NCBI GenBank assembly: GCA_937867335.1
Contig: CALMKX010000013.1
Span: forward strand, 1 to 36,768
Origin: an uncultured Acidobacteriota bacterium
Lineage (GTDB): Bacteria > Acidobacteriota > Thermoanaerobaculia > Multivoradales > SZUA-115
Direction: 5' to 3'
Length of the DNA stretch: 36,768 bases
This document shows, piece by piece, positions 24,089 through 32,606 of the stretch (positions are counted from its first letter, which is position 1; every line of letters begins with the position of its first letter). The notes below the pieces were generated by a model. The model ran no database searches. It was not told the DNA's origin and was given only the letters and a program-made list of their open reading frames with translations. Both the position numbers and the translations under genes were made by a program.

Positions 24089-24134
24089 ATGGGGCTGGCC
24101 GGACGCTGATCCGTCACAGCGAGGAGAGCCTTCG

Positions 24135-27100
24135 ATGGCAATCGAACGGATGAACTTCTTCCTGCTTCTCGACCTCGACCCGAGTGTCGAGGACACTGCA
24201 GCGATCGAGCAGCGGATCGAGCAGAAGAGGCAGGAGTGGTCTCGCCAGGCGATGGGCAGTCCGAAGGCTCAGTTGCGTGCCAGGGCGAACTTGGCGTTGC
24301 TACCAGAGCTGCGGCTAGTGCTGCTCGATCCTGACCGGCGCAGAAGGGAAGCCCAGCTGGCGCGGCGGCTCGGCGACGAAGCCCGGACGAAGCTGCTCGA
24401 GGGGCTCGACGAGGCGATCGTCTTGTTGCGGGCGAGTGGCGAAGGCTGGGACGAGTCGACGATCGAGAGGCTGGCGAAGGAGCTGAGTCCCCTCACTGCG
24501 AAGGAGATCCGGGAACGGCTCGTTGCGGCTGACCTGGCTCCCGAGGGCCTTGATCGCGAGAAGAAGCGACGCCGAGCCGACAGAGCTGGTCTGGACCCGA
24601 CAACCCTCCGCAAGATCCGCGAGAACCTCGAGCATCTGAGGCTTGCGAATCTGTACGAGTTTCTGGCACTGGGGCCCCAATCTTCACCCCAGGCACTGCT
24701 CGCCCGGGCGGAGGAGAAGTACCTGGAGAGCCTTGGCCGGCCCAAGGCGGATGCGGACGCTCGCGCGGTCAACGCCCTCTCCGGTCTGGCGAAGCAGGCA
24801 TTCGCCTCCGACCAACAGAAGGCTCGCTACGACCAGTCCCTAGGCTTGGAGGCCATGGTCCAGCTCAAGCCGCGACTCGAAGACGCAGGCCGAGATGGGT
24901 TCCTGGCCCGGGAAGAAGTCAATGCCCTACTGGAGCTGGCGCGAAGGCGAGGTGTGGCAACCGAGGATGCCTTGGCCTACATCGAGGACTACGCGGCCAC
25001 TCGAAAATGGCGGATGCAGACCGATTCACAGCCTCTGCCCGCCGAGGAGTTGCAGCTCTGCGGTTACTGCAGAGCCCTGACTCGGCCGGGTGCTGAGCGC
25101 TGCCCTGGCTGTGGTGAGCTGCTCGAGCAGCCCTGCCCGCGGTGCGGCGCCAGCAATCCGACCTCGGCTGCTGCCTGCCTGAACTGCGGCTCCAAGGTCG
25201 GCGATGGCCCGCTCGTGGCGGGCCTGCTCCAGGAGGGGGAGCGGCTGGCTCTCGGCGGCGAGCTGGTTGCAGCTCTCGAGCACTTCGAACGAGGCCTTCG
25301 ATACTGGCCCGAGTGGCCGCCCTTGGTCCAAGCCCGAGAGCGGGCTCAACAACGCTTGAAGGCCAGGGAGATGGAGCTGGCAGAAGTCGAAAACCTCGTG
25401 GGAGCGACCCGGCTGGTTGCTGCCGAGAGAGCTCTGGAGCGCTTCTCCCGACTCTATGGCGCGGCGGGCACTCAGCGGCTTCGAGAGAGGATCGAAAGAG
25501 GGCTTGCCCTGGCTAGCGAGATCTTCGCTCAGGCTGAGAGCTTGCGGGCCGCTGGGGCCAATGCGGAGCGCGTCCGCGCCCAATTGGACCGAACCCTGAG
25601 GGCGTGCAGCGACTTCGAGCCCGCGCTCCAAGCTGCCGCCGAGATGCCGCTAGCCGCTCCTTCGGAGCTGGTGGCGGAAAGGCTCAGCACAGGTCTCAGG
25701 TTGCGCTGGAAATCGGTCTCAGACAAGGAGACCAGCGGCGTCACCTACCGAGTCTTGCGCAAACGACAGGGTATGCCCCTTGGACCGCAGGATGGCGTAC
25801 TCGTGGCGAGCGTGGCAGGCCCTCCAGTAGACGATGTCCAGGCCGAAGCCGGTGTGCCGTGGTGCTATGCAGTCTACTCCGAGCGCAGCGGTGTGCTGAG
25901 CCGAACAGCCGCACTTTCAGGGCCGCACTTGAGGCTCCTCGAAGTGGAAGCGCTCGAGGTGGAACCGGGGGATCGTTCGGTTTTGCTGCGCTGGCGAGCT
26001 CCAACCGGGTGCATCCGGGTAGAGGTCGAGCGCCAGCTCGTCCCCGCTGGTCCTGCTTCGAGTGCAGCCCCTTCGTTGCTGACCTCCACCGCCGAGTCGG
26101 CCCAGGACACCCGACTCCAGAACGGGAAGACCTATGCCTACCGAGTGGTAGCGGTCTATCCGGATCCCGCCCGTCCGGGAAGCGAGCTCCGCGCCGCTGC
26201 TGTCACGGTGGTAGCGACTCCGGTGGCTCCTCCTGCGCCCGTGCTCGATCTTCGTGCCGAGCGAGACGGCAACCGCCTGCGTCTGCGCTGGTCGAAGGTG
26301 GCTGAGGCTTGGGTGGAGATCCGGCTTTCCACCTCGCCGGTCGGCCTGGCGGCTGGCACGGCCGTCCCTCTGACCTCGACCGCTTCCTGGGGCGAGCGGC
26401 TGTCTGCCGCGGGCGGAGAAGCGCTCGAGACGCGCCTTCCCGGGCCCGGGCGATTCTGGCTGATACCACTCTCGGTGCGGGGTCGAACGGCGGTGGTGGG
26501 AGCTAGTGCCGAAGTCGTGAACCTCGAGGCGGCAACCCATCTGGAGGCTCGGCGAGTTGGTGATGGTGTAGCGCTGACCTGGGACTGGCCGCGCGGAGCG
26601 GAGAAAGTAGTGGTCGCCTGGGCGCAGGAGGGTTTCCCCCAGGAACCCCACACCGGACCTGGAAGAAGAGTGGAGGTGTGCCGCGCGGAGTACGACCACG
26701 CAGGCTCTTGGCTTGTTCCGCACTTGGAGCGACGCCGGCACTTCTTCTCGGTCTTCGTAGCCGTGCCGGGACAAGACCTCTTCGCTCCGCCTGCGACGGT
26801 GGTCGAGAGCGGCGGTCAGGAGGCCGTGGCCCACTATCGTGTCGGCACCCGCCGAGCCTTGCTTTCTCGGTCGGTCACAGACGCCTGGATCGAAGTGAGC
26901 TGCAAGGACGGTCTGGCAGAACTGCCGGGTCTCTTCGTGGTGGCCAAGCCTCAAGCGGTGCCGATCGCAACGGCAGACGGCGAGATCGTCGTCAAGTTGG
27001 ACTCTCTACCTATTCGAGAGGGCCAGGCGCGGATCCCTCTCCCAAGCGCCTCGCAGCTTCAGCGTTGCTACTTGAAACTTTTCTTCCAGGATCCGAGCCA

Positions 27101-27155
27101 TGCTCGCTCGATTCGCCTGCTACCGGCAGCGAGTGCGCAGCTTCGGGTGGTGTGA
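24135..27155 (+). CDS. 1006-aa protein: two degenerate J-like regions, double zinc ribbon, TPR-like helices, fibronectin-like repeats
   Basis: Residues 6-78 (NFFLLLDLDPSVEDTAAI to LLDPDRRRREA) and 172-237 (NLYEFLALGPQSSPQALL to ARYDQSLG) have the layout of J-domains, but neither has the HPD motif that stimulates Hsp70. A double zinc ribbon follows, with C309, C312, C323, C326 and C334, C337, C348, C351. Then comes a TPR or coiled helical part (about 355-560), with LALGGELVAALEHFERGL. From about 565 to 950 there are fibronectin III-like beta repeats (LRLRWKSVSDKETSGVTYRV, RSVLLRWRAPTG, NRLRLRWSKVAEAWVEI, GVALTWDW). No membrane segment is seen. It sits 46 bases after the Hsp70 gene with GAGGAG before the ATG. 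It is probably a scaffold linking the Hsp70 to the GTPases. The whole architecture is not one I can name. Confidence 0.8.
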   Translation: MAIERMNFFLLLDLDPSVEDTAAIEQRIEQKRQEWSRQAMGSPKAQLRARANLALLPELRLVLLDPDRRRREAQLARRLGDEARTKLLEGLDEAIVLLRASGEGWDESTIERLAKELSPLTAKEIRERLVAADLAPEGLDREKKRRRADRAGLDPTTLRKIRENLEHLRLANLYEFLALGPQSSPQALLARAEEKYLESLGRPKADADARAVNALSGLAKQAFASDQQKARYDQSLGLEAMVQLKPRLEDAGRDGFLAREEVNALLELARRRGVATEDALAYIEDYAATRKWRMQTDSQPLPAEELQLCGYCRALTRPGAERCPGCGELLEQPCPRCGASNPTSAAACLNCGSKVGDGPLVAGLLQEGERLALGGELVAALEHFERGLRYWPEWPPLVQARERAQQRLKAREMELAEVENLVGATRLVAAERALERFSRLYGAAGTQRLRERIERGLALASEIFAQAESLRAAGANAERVRAQLDRTLRACSDFEPALQAAAEMPLAAPSELVAERLSTGLRLRWKSVSDKETSGVTYRVLRKRQGMPLGPQDGVLVASVAGPPVDDVQAEAGVPWCYAVYSERSGVLSRTAALSGPHLRLLEVEALEVEPGDRSVLLRWRAPTGCIRVEVERQLVPAGPASSAAPSLLTSTAESAQDTRLQNGKTYAYRVVAVYPDPARPGSELRAAAVTVVATPVAPPAPVLDLRAERDGNRLRLRWSKVAEAWVEIRLSTSPVGLAAGTAVPLTSTASWGERLSAAGGEALETRLPGPGRFWLIPLSVRGRTAVVGASAEVVNLEAATHLEARRVGDGVALTWDWPRGAEKVVVAWAQEGFPQEPHTGPGRRVEVCRAEYDHAGSWLVPHLERRRHFFSVFVAVPGQDLFAPPATVVESGGQEAVAHYRVGTRRALLSRSVTDAWIEVSCKDGLAELPGLFVVAKPQAVPIATADGEIVVKLDSLPIREGQARIPLPSASQLQRCYLKLFFQDPSHARSIRLLPAASAQLRVV

Positions 27156-27163
27156 GTGGTCCC

Positions 27164-28354
27164 ATGTTCGCTTCGCTCAGAAGTCGTCTCTCCCGCCAGA
27201 TCTGCCCCTACTGCTTCGAGCCGTTTCGGCTGGGGAGCGCGCCTTTTCGCTGTACCAGCCCCGGCTCGCGGTGTCCGCCCGAGAAGGACGAGATTCGAGC
27301 TCGGAAATGGGGCGAGAACTTGTTGATGGGCCGAGTCCTGCCGCCAGGCGGCACCTTCGGGCAAAAGGCGCTGTGTCCTGCCTGCCAGCAAACGACTTCC
27401 AAGCGCCTTTGCCCCCATTGTCACATGGAACAGCCTCATACGATCGGGCGGTACCGCAGTCTGATCTTCGCCCTCATCGGCGCGAAAGAGGCGGGCAAGA
27501 GCCACTACCTGGCAGTGCTCATTGAGCAGATTCGCAAGCACGTGGGGCCATCGCTGGGCCTCCTCCTCGAGCCGATGAACGATGCAACCATCCGTCGCTA
27601 TCGCCACGACTTCTACGACCGCCTCTATCAACATGGAGCAGTCATCGAAGCCACCCAGTCGGCCCTAGCGAACGGCCGCGTCCAGATGCCGCTCGTCTAT
27701 TCGCTCACGTTGACCCGCCAGACGGCTGCGGGAAAGCCGAGGATCTGGGGAGTGGTCACCCTGGTCTTCTTCGACACCGCGGGAGAAGACCTGGACGATG
27801 AAGATGTGATGGCTACGGTGAACAAGTACATCTATCGAGCCGACGGCATTGTTCTTCTTCTGGATCCTTTGCAGCTCAAGCGAGTTCGAGCCAGATTGAA
27901 CGGCGCTCTGTCGCTGCCCGAGGTGAACACCGAGAGTGAAACCATCCTGGTGCGCACGACCAAGCTGATTCGCCTGGGTCGTGGCCAGGCACTTACCACC
28001 TGCATTCGAGCACCCCTGGCAGTAGCGTTCTCCAAGTTCGATGCCGTGGAGAGCCTGCTGGACCCACAACTTCAGCTGCACTCCAACTCGAACCATCGAG
28101 AAGGATTCGACGTCGACGACTTCGAGGCTGTGAACGCCGAGATGCAGGCCCTGCTCGAGCAGTGGGACTCGGGCGTGATCCCGCAAGAGGCGAGCACGCA
28201 TTACCGGAAGTTCGGCTTCTTCGGTGTCTCGGCGCTCGGCTGCCAACCTTTGAGCAACGGCCACGTGCCGAGAATCCTGCCGCGACGAGTCGAGGATCCC
28301 TTCCTTTGGCTTCTGTACTGCCACAGACTGATTCCGGCCCGGCGGCACAGGTGA
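27164..28354 (+). CDS. Zinc-ribbon GTPase A, soluble (double-GTPase 2-like)
   Basis: This 396-aa protein has an N-terminal zinc-binding part: C14, C17, C30, C37 and a second set C71, C74, C83, C86. The P-loop NTPase has Walker A GAKEAGKS (106-113), G3 DTAGE (204-208), LLLDPLQL after the switch region, and SKFD (290-293) in place of NKxD. This pattern, with IFALIGAKEAGK and YRADGIVLLLDP, resembles the family Pfam calls DO-GTPase2, described in predicted NTP-dependent conflict systems (named from memory). ATG at 27164 lacks a strong ribosome site. GTG at 27152 would overlap the upstream stop by 4 bases and is a fair alternative. It is likely regulated by the GAP1-like protein encoded next. Confidence 0.85.
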   Translation: MFASLRSRLSRQICPYCFEPFRLGSAPFRCTSPGSRCPPEKDEIRARKWGENLLMGRVLPPGGTFGQKALCPACQQTTSKRLCPHCHMEQPHTIGRYRSLIFALIGAKEAGKSHYLAVLIEQIRKHVGPSLGLLLEPMNDATIRRYRHDFYDRLYQHGAVIEATQSALANGRVQMPLVYSLTLTRQTAAGKPRIWGVVTLVFFDTAGEDLDDEDVMATVNKYIYRADGIVLLLDPLQLKRVRARLNGALSLPEVNTESETILVRTTKLIRLGRGQALTTCIRAPLAVAFSKFDAVESLLDPQLQLHSNSNHREGFDVDDFEAVNAEMQALLEQWDSGVIPQEASTHYRKFGFFGVSALGCQPLSNGHVPRILPRRVEDPFLWLLYCHRLIPARRHR

Positions 28355-28364
28355 GGGGGCCACG

Positions 28365-30965
28365 ATGAGGGCGTTGCAACTTCATTACACGTCATGCCGT
28401 TCCGGCCACGGTGGCAATGCAGGCTTCCAGACCCGAGCGATGTCTGGCGGCCTGAGCCTCGAGCAACAGCGAGAGATCGAGCGCCGCGGGGCCTACCGAG
28501 CGCCGCGAGACGCCACGAGAGAGCCTTCGGCCGAGCAGATCGCGCGGGATTTTCCCAGGGCCTTTCGCTGCTACTCGCTGACCTCGGGAGAGCTGGCAGT
28601 GACTCTTTCGAGCTATAGCGGTCGAGACTACAGCGGGCGGTGGGGCAACTTTTTCGCCCACACCTTGGTGCTGGACCGAGACGCTCTCGATGTTCTCTGG
28701 TCGATCGATCTGTACGAATGGCAGGGCTGGAAGCATCAGCTGGGCGAAGAGGAAGACGGCGAATCGGCCCCGCCCCGGCTACCGGAGATCGACCTCTCGG
28801 CAGTGGTGCCCGCGGAGTCGTTTCGCTTGCAGGAACTCTCGCAGTTCCTGCGATCTCAACCAGGTGGAGTTGCCTTTCTCGCGCGGCTGGCTCGTGCCCT
28901 CCTGGCCTCTCGCTCGGACTCCAGGCCTTTGGTGATCCGAGACGAGCCGGTCTTGGGTCTCTTTTGGGTCGCTTGCCTGCTCAAGTTGTTCTCGCCCCGC
29001 CATGCTCGAAGCCTGAGTTTTTCCACCTACCAAGACGATCCGCGCAGCTGCTTCGACGTGAATTCCACTACCGGCGAGACCGAGTTCGCTTTCACACCCG
29101 CCGAGGCGCGCTATCGGTTCTTTCTCTTCGATCGCAAGCAGGGTCTTGAAAGTGAGCTTCCCGCCGCGATAGACGACTACGCGGAGACCACTGCTCTTTG
29201 GCTCGCTGAGGCGCCGGAGACTCTCGGCAGATTCCATCGCTTCCTGACTCTGTTCCGGCACGAGCGCATCGAGCCGGCACTGGCTGCGGCGCTCGATCTG
29301 TTCCGCACGAGCCAGGACCCGGAGACTCTGCCACGCGGAGAGCGCCTGGCCGCGATGGTGCGCTTTGCTTCCGAGCACTCGACGGAGCAGGGGCGCCTGG
29401 AGCTGATGGCGAGCTTGGAGAGGGCTGTTCTTGGAGCGGGTCAGGACTTGGAGCCCGTTCGACTGGCCGAGCTGTGTTTGTTCTTCGCCCAGGGCGCGAG
29501 GGCGAGCAACAGAGCGGCCCATCGCGAAGTGGCGTTGCGGACCTTTCAGAGCCTGGTGGAACGAGTGCTCAACCGAGACCCTGGTGCCACGACTTCGCTG
29601 GAGCAGGCCTGGGCTGCTCTGCGTGAGCACTTGCCGGGGGTAGAGCGCGAGCGCGCCCGCACGCTGATCGACTCCGCCTGGGCACGAGGGCAAGGGGGGC
29701 AGCTTTCTCGGCTGTCGCAACCTGCGCTGGAGTTCCTCCTTGATGCAGTGCAAGAGTCGCTGGCCCTGCTCGGTCGAGGTCCGTCGTTCGAGCAGTCAGC
29801 CTTCCTGTTGCCCGCTCGAGCCTCGATCACGGCACACGGCGTCGTCGGTGCCCGAGCAGCCCTGCGCTGCGTAGAGGGGACGCCCGCAGAACTGGCGGGC
29901 CTGGCCCTGGCACTGGCTGGGGAAGGCTCCGGGCCGGCCGATCGAGAGGCACTGGGGCAAGCCCTAGCCGAGTTGCTGGCCGCTCTGCCGCCATCGCAAG
30001 CCAGCGAGGCTCGCCGGCAGCTGGAGGCCGCTCAGGGCGACGAGTTGCTGCTGGCAGAGTGGAGCCAACTCACCTCAGCAGCCACGGACCCCGTCGGGGC
30101 GTTCAGGCGTTACCAGGCAGAGGTGCTCGCAGCCTTGCCAGCTTACGCCCGTCGCTCGCAGGCTGAGATACGGAGACGGCTGCTAACTGTCCTGCCGGGA
30201 ACGGAGGCTCAGGAGCTGGCCTGCCATTGGCTCGAGACCGGGGAGCTGGAATCCTGCGGGAGGGAGACCGTTGGAATCTGCCTCTCGCTGGCGAACGAGG
30301 CCGTTGCGCTCCACCCTGGCCGAAAGAGTCGAGCTCGGGCAGAGCTGGTAGCCGACGCCGCCTTGCGGCTCAAGGTACATCTCAGCCCCGATCGGCCTCG
30401 GCTACAACGGATCCTGGCCGGCCTGGAGGAAGAGCAGGCCGGGCTCGCCGCAATCGATCTCAGGGCTCTGTCGTCAGACCTGGTCGCGCTCCGCGCCGAG
30501 GACTACCGGCAGTTCGTCGCAGCCTTTATGCCGTCAGTGCTCTCGCGCTGCGGCAACGCACGAGAGCACGGCAGAGTGGTTGAAGCCTGTCTGAGGCGAG
30601 ATCAGCTCGAGGCCTTTCTGATCGCTTATGAAGGCTTTCTTGGGGCGCGCCGTCGCCAGCCATGGCCTGAGCCTCTCCACATCGCGCTCAGGTTCTGGCT
30701 CAGCTACGACCACCGTGGTGAAGGACCGAGCGAGCTCGCTCTGGTCGAGAAAACGGCGCATCGGCTGGTGGAGCAGAGGCTGGGGCGCCTGGGCGTGGAC
30801 CGCCTCGAGCAGGTAGACAAGAGCCTCCGGAGCGCTCGGCTATCGCCCCTGGCCGAGCGGAAGTGGCACCAGATCCGAGCTCGGGCTACCTCGCGGCTGA
30901 GCTATCGGTTCCGTTGCGCCATGAGTAAGGCACTGGCTCGAGTCATTCCTGGGCTGAGGAGGTAG
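28365..30965 (+). CDS. GTPase-associated protein 1 (GAP1-N2/M type)
   Basis: This is an 866-aa protein. Its N-terminus (ALQLHYTSCRSGHGGNAGFQ, then AMSGGLS) is the signature start of the GAP1-N2 domain, covering about 1-140 with RWGNFFAHTLVL inside it. A second domain at about 155-265 (LARALLASRSDSRPLVIRD, LFWVACLLKLFSPRHARSLS, FSTYQDDP) fits the GAP1 middle domain. The remaining 600 residues are predicted to be helical and repeat-like (AxxxLxxxL patterns), with no enzyme motif found. GAP1 proteins are named for their constant linkage to GTPases in predicted conflict systems (recalled, not checked); their activity is unproven. ATG at 28365 has AGGGGG upstream. The gene lies between the two GTPases, 10 bases after the first and 3 bases before the small membrane gene. 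Confidence 0.85.
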   Translation: MRALQLHYTSCRSGHGGNAGFQTRAMSGGLSLEQQREIERRGAYRAPRDATREPSAEQIARDFPRAFRCYSLTSGELAVTLSSYSGRDYSGRWGNFFAHTLVLDRDALDVLWSIDLYEWQGWKHQLGEEEDGESAPPRLPEIDLSAVVPAESFRLQELSQFLRSQPGGVAFLARLARALLASRSDSRPLVIRDEPVLGLFWVACLLKLFSPRHARSLSFSTYQDDPRSCFDVNSTTGETEFAFTPAEARYRFFLFDRKQGLESELPAAIDDYAETTALWLAEAPETLGRFHRFLTLFRHERIEPALAAALDLFRTSQDPETLPRGERLAAMVRFASEHSTEQGRLELMASLERAVLGAGQDLEPVRLAELCLFFAQGARASNRAAHREVALRTFQSLVERVLNRDPGATTSLEQAWAALREHLPGVERERARTLIDSAWARGQGGQLSRLSQPALEFLLDAVQESLALLGRGPSFEQSAFLLPARASITAHGVVGARAALRCVEGTPAELAGLALALAGEGSGPADREALGQALAELLAALPPSQASEARRQLEAAQGDELLLAEWSQLTSAATDPVGAFRRYQAEVLAALPAYARRSQAEIRRRLLTVLPGTEAQELACHWLETGELESCGRETVGICLSLANEAVALHPGRKSRARAELVADAALRLKVHLSPDRPRLQRILAGLEEEQAGLAAIDLRALSSDLVALRAEDYRQFVAAFMPSVLSRCGNAREHGRVVEACLRRDQLEAFLIAYEGFLGARRRQPWPEPLHIALRFWLSYDHRGEGPSELALVEKTAHRLVEQRLGRLGVDRLEQVDKSLRSARLSPLAERKWHQIRARATSRLSYRFRCAMSKALARVIPGLRR

Positions 30966-30968
30966 CTC

Positions 30969-31169
30969 ATGAGTATTCGATACACGCCGGGTTGTAGCTG
31001 CCTAGAGCTGTGTTTTTACCTGGCGGCGGGGATGATCATTCTGGTCATCACTTACTATGTCGTCAATCTCATGGTGATGGCGGGAGCTGGTTACGGCGCC
31101 TTTGTCGCGGTCAAGAACTATATCCAGGCCTTCTATAGCAACGTCCGACCGGAACGGGTGACGGCATGA
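30969..31169 (+). CDS. Small single-pass membrane protein of the GAP1/GTPase operon
   Basis: This 66-aa protein has one long hydrophobic segment (about 14-45, LCFYLAAGMIILVITYYVVN onward), two Cys near the N-terminus and a short basic C-terminal tail. The ribosome site (GAGGAGG) lies over the stop of the GAP1 gene, and its stop overlaps the next ATG by 4 bases, so it is translated as part of the operon. No family is recognised. It could anchor GAP1 or GTPase B, or act as a membrane effector or pore (inference). Tight packing on both sides is the main reason to believe it is real. Confidence 0.75.
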   Translation: MSIRYTPGCSCLELCFYLAAGMIILVITYYVVNLMVMAGAGYGAFVAVKNYIQAFYSNVRPERVTA

Positions 31170-32593
31170 ATCCGTCAAGGCTTGTTCAGCCAGCGATTCG
31201 CAGCTATTTCTTCGGCAAAGGTTATCGGGAACTGGCTTCCACGATCAGCGCTTCGTGGAGTGCGAACTTGGCATCTGCGAGCCAGCTTTTCCAGCGAGCG
31301 GCAAGTCAGTGGCCACGTGGTTATCCGGGAAAGGCTCTGGCCGTTCTCTTTGGCGCCGCCGGTGCGTCGGTTATGGTGTTCGGTACGCTACTCTTTCTCG
31401 CTGCCTCGGTGCTGCACATTTCCCTGCTGTTGATCGTTTTGCTGTTGGTGTACCTGGCGTTCTCGCTCTTGTATCTGGTGGAGCGGGCCTATCTCGCAGT
31501 CCGGGGCTTCTTCACGGTTTGCCCGGCCTGCCACGAGAAGGTGCCGTTGCCGGAGTACCTCTGCCCCAAGTGTGGTGCGGTTCATAGCCGGTTGATTCCG
31601 TCCAGCTACGGCATCCTAAGCCGCACCTGCCAATGCGGCTGCCGTCTGCCGGCGACATTCTTCCTCGGCCGTGCGGGCCTGCCGTCGCGGTGCCCGGGGT
31701 GCCATCACTTGCTGGCTGCCGGCCACACCGAGTCGCGCAAGCACTTTGTGCCGATCTACGGTGGTCCTGCCGTAGGGAAGACGGCCTTTCTCTGCTCCGC
31801 AGCCTCGCAGCTGCTTGAAGTGGCACCGCAGCGAGGAGTGACCTGTGGTTTCCTGGAGGAACAGACGGCGCGCACGTTTTCACGCCTTCACGATGATCTG
31901 GCCCGAGGCCGCGCACCGGACAAGACCCACGACTCGGTTCCCAAGGCTTTCAATCTCGAGCTCCAGCGAGCCGGTCAGGCTCCGCGAGTTCTCTACCTCT
32001 ATGACCCATCCGGAGAGGTCTTCGATCGCTCGGAGGAAATGGTACTTCACAAGTTCCAGGGCTACCTTACGGGCTTGTTGTTCTTGGTGGACCCCTTTTC
32101 GCTGTCGGAGCTACGTCGTGAACGCGCCGGTGAACTGGCTTCTCTCGAGGCGACTCTGGCCCCCAGCCGCTTGCCGGTGGAAGATGCGCTGGCGCGCTTC
32201 CTTCTTAACATGGAGGAGCGCTTCGGCCTGGCCAAGACGGCCAAGATTCGGGTGCCCGTGGCTGTGGTGGTTAGCAAGATGGATGCTCTCGGGCTCGAGG
32301 AGAAGCATCGAGCCGCAACCGAAGAGATCAGGACGAAAGAGCGAGACCACTCGAATCACGGACTCTCGGCAGACGAGCAGGGGCTACGCCAGCTGCTGCT
32401 TCGCTGGGGAGCCGGGGATCTGGTTCACACCCTAGAAGCAAGATGCGACCGGGTGCGCTATTTTGGCTGCTCGAGTCTCGGACGAACGCCGGATTCGAGC
32501 GCTCGGCCGTTTGCAGGTCGAGGAGTCCTGGAGCCTTTGCTGTGGGTCCTTCGCAGCCAGGATCAAGGCTTTTTTCAGGGAATGGCTTCTTGA
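31166..32593 (+). CDS. Zinc-ribbon GTPase B, membrane-anchored
   Basis: This 475-aa protein has two adjacent membrane helices (about 56-83 and 85-107). A zinc-binding region has C119, C122, C133, C136 and a second cluster C155, C157, C159, C176, C179. The GTPase domain has Walker A GGPAVGKT (199-206), G3 DPSGE (280-284), LLFLVDPFSLSEL at about 304-316 and SKMD (370-373). It shares the domain plan of GTPase A (zinc ribbons, P-loop, D-x-x-G-E, SKxD), so the two form a soluble/membrane pair of distant paralogues. That is the arrangement expected of the predicted double-GTPase systems. It overlaps the 66-aa gene by 4 bases, ends the operon, and stops 13 bases before the convergent anti-sigma gene. 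Confidence 0.88.
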   Translation: MNPSRLVQPAIRSYFFGKGYRELASTISASWSANLASASQLFQRAASQWPRGYPGKALAVLFGAAGASVMVFGTLLFLAASVLHISLLLIVLLLVYLAFSLLYLVERAYLAVRGFFTVCPACHEKVPLPEYLCPKCGAVHSRLIPSSYGILSRTCQCGCRLPATFFLGRAGLPSRCPGCHHLLAAGHTESRKHFVPIYGGPAVGKTAFLCSAASQLLEVAPQRGVTCGFLEEQTARTFSRLHDDLARGRAPDKTHDSVPKAFNLELQRAGQAPRVLYLYDPSGEVFDRSEEMVLHKFQGYLTGLLFLVDPFSLSELRRERAGELASLEATLAPSRLPVEDALARFLLNMEERFGLAKTAKIRVPVAVVVSKMDALGLEEKHRAATEEIRTKERDHSNHGLSADEQGLRQLLLRWGAGDLVHTLEARCDRVRYFGCSSLGRTPDSSARPFAGRGVLEPLLWVLRSQDQGFFQGMAS

Positions 32594-32606
32594 GCCAGCT
32601 CCGAAC

